Origin: an uncultured Roseburia sp.
Lineage (GTDB): Bacteria > Bacillota > Clostridia > Lachnospirales > Lachnospiraceae
Assembly (NCBI GenBank): GCA_947642555.1
Contig: CANRSX010000015.1
Coordinates: 1-64,000 of the forward strand
DNA: 64,000 bases
Direction: 5' to 3'
Shown one piece after another: positions 59,516 through 64,000 of this stretch. The notes beneath the pieces are model-generated. The model had not been told where the DNA came from and ran no database searches. It saw only the letters and a list, made by a program, of their open reading frames with translations. The stretch's first letter is position 1; each line of letters begins with the position of its first letter. The position numbers and the translations under genes were made by a program.

Positions 59516-61087
59516 TCAGTACAGCCATGCACGGCCGTCCTCATCATCTGTATCCGACGGTATATGCACCGGCGGCATCGGCGGCGGGCTGCACGCTGCC
59601 AGCGCCTCGGCCAGCTTACGGTCCGGCGCCATTTTACACACGCTTTCCCGGTCAAAATACATGGTCGCCGGTTCTTCGGCGGTATAGGGCTTCCACTCCG
59701 CCATCCCGCTGTGATTCGGATCGCCGGTGCGGGCAAAGTTCACCAGCGCCCCCGCCATCTCCTCCTCCAGCCGATCGGTAACGCCCTTAATATTACAGTT
59801 TCCCACCCGGTGACAGTTGTGGAATACAAAGGGAATATCCGAGCAGTGCCATGCCGGCGTACCGCCGTTTACATCGAAGTCCAGGGTGAACAGATAATTG
59901 TAGCCCGGCGCCTCCGGATTTTCTTTCGCGCGCGCATCCATAAAGCGAAGGCTGCCCTTCCGAAGGTGGAAATCCAGCTGGGCAATCCGCTTCCGTTCCT
60001 TGTCGGGATAAGCCCCGTCAAACAGCTTTACCAGCAGGTCCGTATGTTCTCCGTAGGATTCCCGGAGCTTTGCCGTCACCTCCTCCTCCGAGGGTTCATG
60101 GTCAAACCGCAGGCCGCCATATGCGCCGAATTCCGCGATCACGCTTCCTACGACAGTAGGCACCTTCTTCGCATACTCCGAAAAGCCCACCTCCACCGGA
60201 TGGCCCAGGTAAAACTCATTGATCTGCGGTCTCCACATGACAGCCTCGCCCCTTCGCCGGCACACCCGGTTATAGGCGCGGTTCAGGACCTCATAGGGCA
60301 CCCGCTCCAGTTTTTCCGGCTGGCTGACCGGTATCCCAAGCTCCTCCATGATCTGCTCGATGAGCTCCCGGTGCTCCGGGATATCATCGCGCGGAACCGC
60401 CCCGCCGGACATCAGCATCGCCTTGTGGAACAACCCCGCGGCAGAGGGGATCTGAAGCAGCGCTGCGACCTTGCCCCCGCCCCCGGACTGGCCGAAAATC
60501 GTCACGTTTTCCGGGTCTCCGCCGAATCCCGCGATATTTTCATGCACCCAGCGAAGCGCGGCCACCAGGTCCGCCAGCCCGGCGTTGATGGAATTCCTGT
60601 ATTTTTCGCCAAAGTCCGACATATCCAGAAATCCCAGGATATTAAGGCGGTGATTCACCGTGACCACCACCAGGTCCCCGTACTCCGCCAGCGCATCTCC
60701 CTCATATGCCACCTGCTCGAGAGAGGATCCGTCCTGAAAGCCGCCGCCGTGGATCCAGATCACCACCGGCCGTTTCGCATCCCGGTCGATACTCTTCGTC
60801 CAAATATTTAAATACTGGCAGTGCTCATTCTCCGGCCAGAACCGGTGGGGGATAAAAACCTCCCCGATGGGCATGGGCTGCGAGCCGGTGGGGGAAGTAT
60901 AGCCGTAATTCGTGGCATCCTTAATCCCCTCCCAGGGCGTTACCTCCTCCGGCATCTGCCACCGGGCGGCGTTCGCATACTTAATCCCGTGAAACGTGAA
61001 GATGCCGTCCAGCACAAACCCGCGGAGCCTGCCCGCCTTTGTCTCTACCACCGGATAATCCGGATTGCAGATAAAATCTCTTGCCAT
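59516..61087 (-). CDS. Type-B carboxylesterase 3
   Basis: A 523-residue cytosolic esterase with AGGAGG before the ATG. Marks: VVETKAGRLRGFVLDGIFTF, VIWIHGGGFQDGSSLEQVAY (oxyanion), ENVTIFGQSGGGGKVAALL (nucleophile Ser), and AWHCSDIPFVFHN (catalytic His). Paralogous to the neighbour at 57888-59468, 47 bases downstream. Divergence between the two is large enough to suggest different substrates rather than dosage. Confidence 0.9.
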   Translation of the reverse strand: MARDFICNPDYPVVETKAGRLRGFVLDGIFTFHGIKYANAARWQMPEEVTPWEGIKDATNYGYTSPTGSQPMPIGEVFIPHRFWPENEHCQYLNIWTKSIDRDAKRPVVIWIHGGGFQDGSSLEQVAYEGDALAEYGDLVVVTVNHRLNILGFLDMSDFGEKYRNSINAGLADLVAALRWVHENIAGFGGDPENVTIFGQSGGGGKVAALLQIPSAAGLFHKAMLMSGGAVPRDDIPEHRELIEQIMEELGIPVSQPEKLERVPYEVLNRAYNRVCRRRGEAVMWRPQINEFYLGHPVEVGFSEYAKKVPTVVGSVIAEFGAYGGLRFDHEPSEEEVTAKLRESYGEHTDLLVKLFDGAYPDKERKRIAQLDFHLRKGSLRFMDARAKENPEAPGYNYLFTLDFDVNGGTPAWHCSDIPFVFHNCHRVGNCNIKGVTDRLEEEMAGALVNFARTGDPNHSGMAEWKPYTAEEPATMYFDRESVCKMAPDRKLAEALAACSPPPMPPVHIPSDTDDEDGRAWLY

Positions 61088-61107
61088 AAATCGTTCCTCC
61101 TGTCTTT

Positions 61108-62280
61108 TCAGTCCTGTTTCTGATATATGATCCGGGAAAAAGGCGGTGTCAGAAGCAGCAGGCCCATGGCCGCCACAAGGACGCCGAATCCGCAGAACAT
61201 ATTCGTGTAACCATAAGATTTTACGAAAAAGCTTCCGATGACCGGCGCCACCGCATTCCCAAGGTTCTGCCCGATCTGAATGGTGGAGACCGCCACCCCC
61301 GTCCTGGCGGGCTCGATCCGTTTCACCACATAGGCCTGAATGGAGGGCCCTCCGGCTCCCTGGCCTGCTGCCTTAAAAAGTGCTGCGGCAAGCATCAGCG
61401 GAAGGGAATATGCGATTCCGATGGAAAACATGCCACAGGCTGCGAAGAGAATCGCGGGAATCATGATAAACAGAATCCCCCGGGTGTCCAGAAGTCTTCC
61501 CACAAAGGGCTTTGACACCACCATTGCGACGGAATAGACGGTAAAAAAGAGCGAGATATTTAAAATCGACCGCTCCTGCGCCACCAGGTCCAGATATGTG
61601 GTCACCAGGCCGTTGCCGGCGCTAAACAGCGCGGTAATCAGCATAAAGCTCATGAATTCCACCGCAAAAAGATGCTTCAGCCGAAGAGATTTCCCGGTTG
61701 TTTTCTGTCCGGTCTTCGTATAAGGCAGGATCGCAATGCAGATGACGCCTGCCAGTCCGAAGCACGCCGCCGCAAAGAACGATCCCCAGTATCCCACCGT
61801 ATCCCGGAGGGCCAGCCCCATGGCCGGACCTGCCGCCTGGGCCAGGGGTGCAATCAGCCCCAGGAAGCTGAGTCCTTCCCCCATGCGCGTTCCCGGGATA
61901 AAAGAGCTGGCATAGGCTACAGTGAGGACGCTGTTGACGGAAAAAAACACCCCCGTCAGCCCCCGGATCAGAATAAACATGGGGATTGTATGGACAAATG
62001 AGTGGGCCAGCAGACACACCGCGTATGCGCTCATCGTAAACAGCAGCAGCTTCTTCCGGTTCACCCGGTCGGCCAGCACCCCCGCAATCGGGCACATGAT
62101 TAAGGAGGTAAACGACATGATCCCCGCGATGGTGGACGCGACGGTCAGATCCGCCCCCAGGGACACCGCATAGGAGGCGACAAGGGGATTGGTGGACATG
62201 CCTGCCATGCCGCTGGCAAAATTCACTGCCAGTAAGATGCCAAACTGCCAGGTCCAAAATGTTTCTTTTTGTTTTTTCAT
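61108..62280 (-). CDS. MFS transporter
   Basis: A 390-residue transporter with 12 helices. The ATG at 62280 follows AAGGAT at 7 bases; the ATG at 62301 has no binding site. The MFS signature in loop 2-3 is GVLADRVNRKKLLLFTMSAY; the second half has GRLLDTRGILFIMIPAILFA. It lies between the solute-binding lipoprotein and the esterases, so it probably imports an esterified compound. Substrate not readable from sequence. Confidence 0.9.
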   Translation of the reverse strand: MKKQKETFWTWQFGILLAVNFASGMAGMSTNPLVASYAVSLGADLTVASTIAGIMSFTSLIMCPIAGVLADRVNRKKLLLFTMSAYAVCLLAHSFVHTIPMFILIRGLTGVFFSVNSVLTVAYASSFIPGTRMGEGLSFLGLIAPLAQAAGPAMGLALRDTVGYWGSFFAAACFGLAGVICIAILPYTKTGQKTTGKSLRLKHLFAVEFMSFMLITALFSAGNGLVTTYLDLVAQERSILNISLFFTVYSVAMVVSKPFVGRLLDTRGILFIMIPAILFAACGMFSIGIAYSLPLMLAAALFKAAGQGAGGPSIQAYVVKRIEPARTGVAVSTIQIGQNLGNAVAPVIGSFFVKSYGYTNMFCGFGVLVAAMGLLLLTPPFSRIIYQKQD

Positions 62281-62357
62281 TCTGTCATCCTTTTCTTTCA
62301 TAAAGGAGCCGCACAGCTGTCAGTCAGCCATGCAGCTCCTCTCCCCGTGCAGTGAGA

Positions 62358-64000
62358 TTAACGGTTATTGTACCGGTCCACCGCGGCCTGTTCTACCTCC
62401 AGGACCTCATTTACACCGTTATCAATCAGCTGCTGTTTAAACTCCTCCTTCGACGGAACCTCCTGGCCCAGCACATATTTCGTCATATATTCCTGAAGCA
62501 TGGTGGTAAGCGCCGTATTATAGGTATTATAGATCTCCATTTCTTCCGCCGTCATTTCCACCCCCGCCGGGAGGGCAATACTCTTTGCCGGGGAAGTCCA
62601 GATCCTCTGGCTCTCCGTCATAATATCGCGGTCGGAGGAGGAAGCGGCAAGGGCCACCCGGGCGTCTGCACCGTCGTTCTGAAATCCGAGATATGTGCGC
62701 ATCGCATACTGATATAACGCATCCGACACAGACAGGCCATCCGGATTATTCAGGATCTGATCCGTGAACTGAATCTCACCGTTCTCACTTACGGTATAGG
62801 ATTCCCCTTCAATACCATAATACCGAAAAATAATTCCTTCTCTGCTGAACTGATAATCAACCCACCTGCTCACAGCCTCCAAATGCTCGCTGTCCGCATT
62901 GATATAAATATCCTGATTGATGATGGTGTTCGCATTGCCATGCACCATCTCGTCTCCCTCATTCAGAATAAATCCGGGAATCGCCTGCAGATAGCAGTCC
63001 TCATTCGTAATCATATCGTTATCCTGAAGGTACGTGCCCATGTTAGCATAGGACCAGTTCGTATAGAACAGCGTATCATCGTTTTCAAAGCTGGAATAAT
63101 CCCCGGTCCAAAGAGCTCCCGGGCTGGTAAAGTTCTTATCGATCAGTCCTTCTGCGTACCATTCCTTCATGGTGTCCAGATACTCGTATAGTCCGTCGCT
63201 GAGTCCCGTATAGCTGACCTTCTGCGTATCCGGATCATAATAGTAGTAGCCGGCAAAGGGTCCTGTCATCACGCCCCATGCAAGGGAAATACATCCGCCG
63301 GCATCCGTCTCAATCTGCAGCGGCGCCGTCATTCCCAGCTCATCCCTGGCCTTTACAAGCGCATCATGCAGCTCCTCAATGGTCTCAGGGGTATCCAGTC
63401 CCAGCTCCTCTAAAATATCCTGGCGGATCGCCGGGCCTACGATCGCCCCCGGCCCCACAATCTCGGTATCCGTACCGCGGATGACCTTAACGGCATGAAT
63501 GATTCCGTCATCGGAGGTCGCCTGCTTCTTTCCCTCCACGGAAGCGTCAAGCAGTGAGAAATAATTCGGGAACCATTCCGGATGCTCATTGATATCAAAC
63601 ATCACCCCGTCCTCGATTCCCTGAAGATATCTTCCCGGATAAACATTCGTCCCTGCCGGGAACATCACGTCGGGCAGATCGCCGGACGCAAGAATCTGCG
63701 ACCACTTTTCTACCATTTGAGAGGTGTCATAACACATCCAGTTGACATGGATATTAGTGCGCTCCTCCATGGCCTGCACCCCTTTGATCTCATTCGGATC
63801 TTCAATATACTGAGAAAAAAACGGGCACAGTACCGTGATCTCAATCTTCTCCTCCGAGATCGGCAGTGTAAACCCGTCCCCGGCTTTGCCGTCCTCTGTT
63901 CCTCCGTTTCCGGCTGCGGATTCCGTGTTTTCCCCTCCCTGAGCCGGAGAAGAGGCAGAATCTGCATTGCCTGCGGAATCCCTCCCGCCGCACGCAGTTA
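62358..64000 (-). CDS. Extracellular solute-binding lipoprotein (type 1, LplA-like), 5' end outside the window
   Basis: The frame is open to the window edge. Reading outward it gives a lipobox end TACGGRDSAGN, a Ser/Gly/Glu-rich linker and KIEITVLCPFFSQYIEDPNE. Only the first part of the signal peptide is missing. The mature domain (~470 residues: MEERTNIHVNWMCYDTSQMV, GDLPDVMFPAG, PLQIETDAGGCISLAWGV) is of the large sugar-binding type used with LplB/YtcP permeases, whose genes would be expected upstream, beyond the edge. First gene visible of the esterase operon. Confidence 0.88.
   Translation of the reverse strand, partial: TACGGRDSAGNADSASSPAQGGENTESAAGNGGTEDGKAGDGFTLPISEEKIEITVLCPFFSQYIEDPNEIKGVQAMEERTNIHVNWMCYDTSQMVEKWSQILASGDLPDVMFPAGTNVYPGRYLQGIEDGVMFDINEHPEWFPNYFSLLDASVEGKKQATSDDGIIHAVKVIRGTDTEIVGPGAIVGPAIRQDILEELGLDTPETIEELHDALVKARDELGMTAPLQIETDAGGCISLAWGVMTGPFAGYYYYDPDTQKVSYTGLSDGLYEYLDTMKEWYAEGLIDKNFTSPGALWTGDYSSFENDDTLFYTNWSYANMGTYLQDNDMITNEDCYLQAIPGFILNEGDEMVHGNANTIINQDIYINADSEHLEAVSRWVDYQFSREGIIFRYYGIEGESYTVSENGEIQFTDQILNNPDGLSVSDALYQYAMRTYLGFQNDGADARVALAASSSDRDIMTESQRIWTSPAKSIALPAGVEMTAEEMEIYNTYNTALTTMLQEYMTKYVLGQEVPSKEEFKQQLIDNGVNEVLEVEQAAVDRYNNR

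Noticed and set aside
57984-59687. A 567-codon open frame on the plus strand
   Set aside because: Antisense to a carboxylesterase with intact motifs. It is a by-product of the GC-rich codon use of that gene.

Overview
The window looks like a chromosome segment of a gut-type Firmicute, most likely a Lachnospiraceae or related Clostridia member. The grounds are Gram-positive style lipoproteins, strong AGGAGG-type ribosome binding sites, a Bacillus-type SPFH/TPM envelope locus, LTA-synthase-like and MprF-like membrane enzymes, S66 carboxypeptidase, and remnants of clostridial mobile elements (large serine recombinase, Dcm methylase, COG2865 ATP-binding proteins). No rRNA, CRISPR array or complete insertion sequence is visible. 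One tRNA-Gly(CCC) is present.

Layout. (1) 1-1.75 kb is mobile-element debris: the tail of a COG2865-type ATP-binding protein, a small orphan gene, and a scar joining the 5' half of an XRE regulator to the 3' half of a large serine recombinase. (2) 2.1-18.6 kb is one long minus-strand block of 18 genes. It has eight lipoproteins (including two paralogous pairs), two TPM-like domains in one membrane protein, a TFIIB-type zinc-ribbon membrane protein, an SPFH protein ending in four zinc ribbons, a DUF4428 protein, a DHH phosphoesterase and several further zinc-ribbon proteins. Its core resembles Bacillus YdjG/YdjH/YdjI, the membrane complex that anchors PspA, but no PspA is seen. (3) 18.9-26.2 kb on the plus strand is a signalling cassette: a 7TM kinase-like protein without an ATPase domain, a NarL-type sensor kinase and regulator in overlapping frames, a pseudo-receiver with Glu in place of Asp54, an orphan solute-binding lipoprotein and a membrane-bound LuxR regulator. 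(4) 26.2-31 kb is a decaying CotH/DUF4956/VTC surface operon. CotH runs into a DNA-methylase fragment, VTC has lost its N-terminal half, and the neighbouring response regulator carries an internal frameshifting deletion.

(5) 31-36 kb is an aldo/keto reductase, a HAD phosphatase and a single-frame fusion of an MFS transporter to a GH2 glycosidase, followed by that damaged two-component system. (6) 36-46.9 kb holds a radical SAM/flippase/LTA-synthase-like operon, a zinc-dependent phospholipase C-like gene, a D-2-hydroxyacid dehydrogenase, a patatin, a MATE exporter, an NfeD protein and a FliD-like coiled-coil protein. (7) 46.9-51.3 kb is a fructoselysine-type (frl) operon: two GntR regulators, FrlB deglycase, FrlD kinase and a YitT membrane protein, with a visible promoter and operator-like repeats. 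(8) 51.4-55.4 kb holds an S66 carboxypeptidase, tRNA-Gly, an Abi_2 (AbiF-type HEPN) gene preceded by a short structured RNA, a Uma2 nuclease and more mobile debris. (9) 55.4-64 kb is a minus-strand catabolic operon: a solute-binding lipoprotein cut by the window edge, an MFS transporter, three type-B carboxylesterases and one alpha/beta-hydrolase whose nucleophile Ser is Ala.

The most interesting candidates are the expanded YdjGHI-like, zinc-ribbon and lipoprotein locus with its adjacent sensors, the MFS-GH2 fusion, the AbiF gene with its leader RNA, and the several gene decay scars. All functional assignments come from reading motifs and remembered family features. No search was run.
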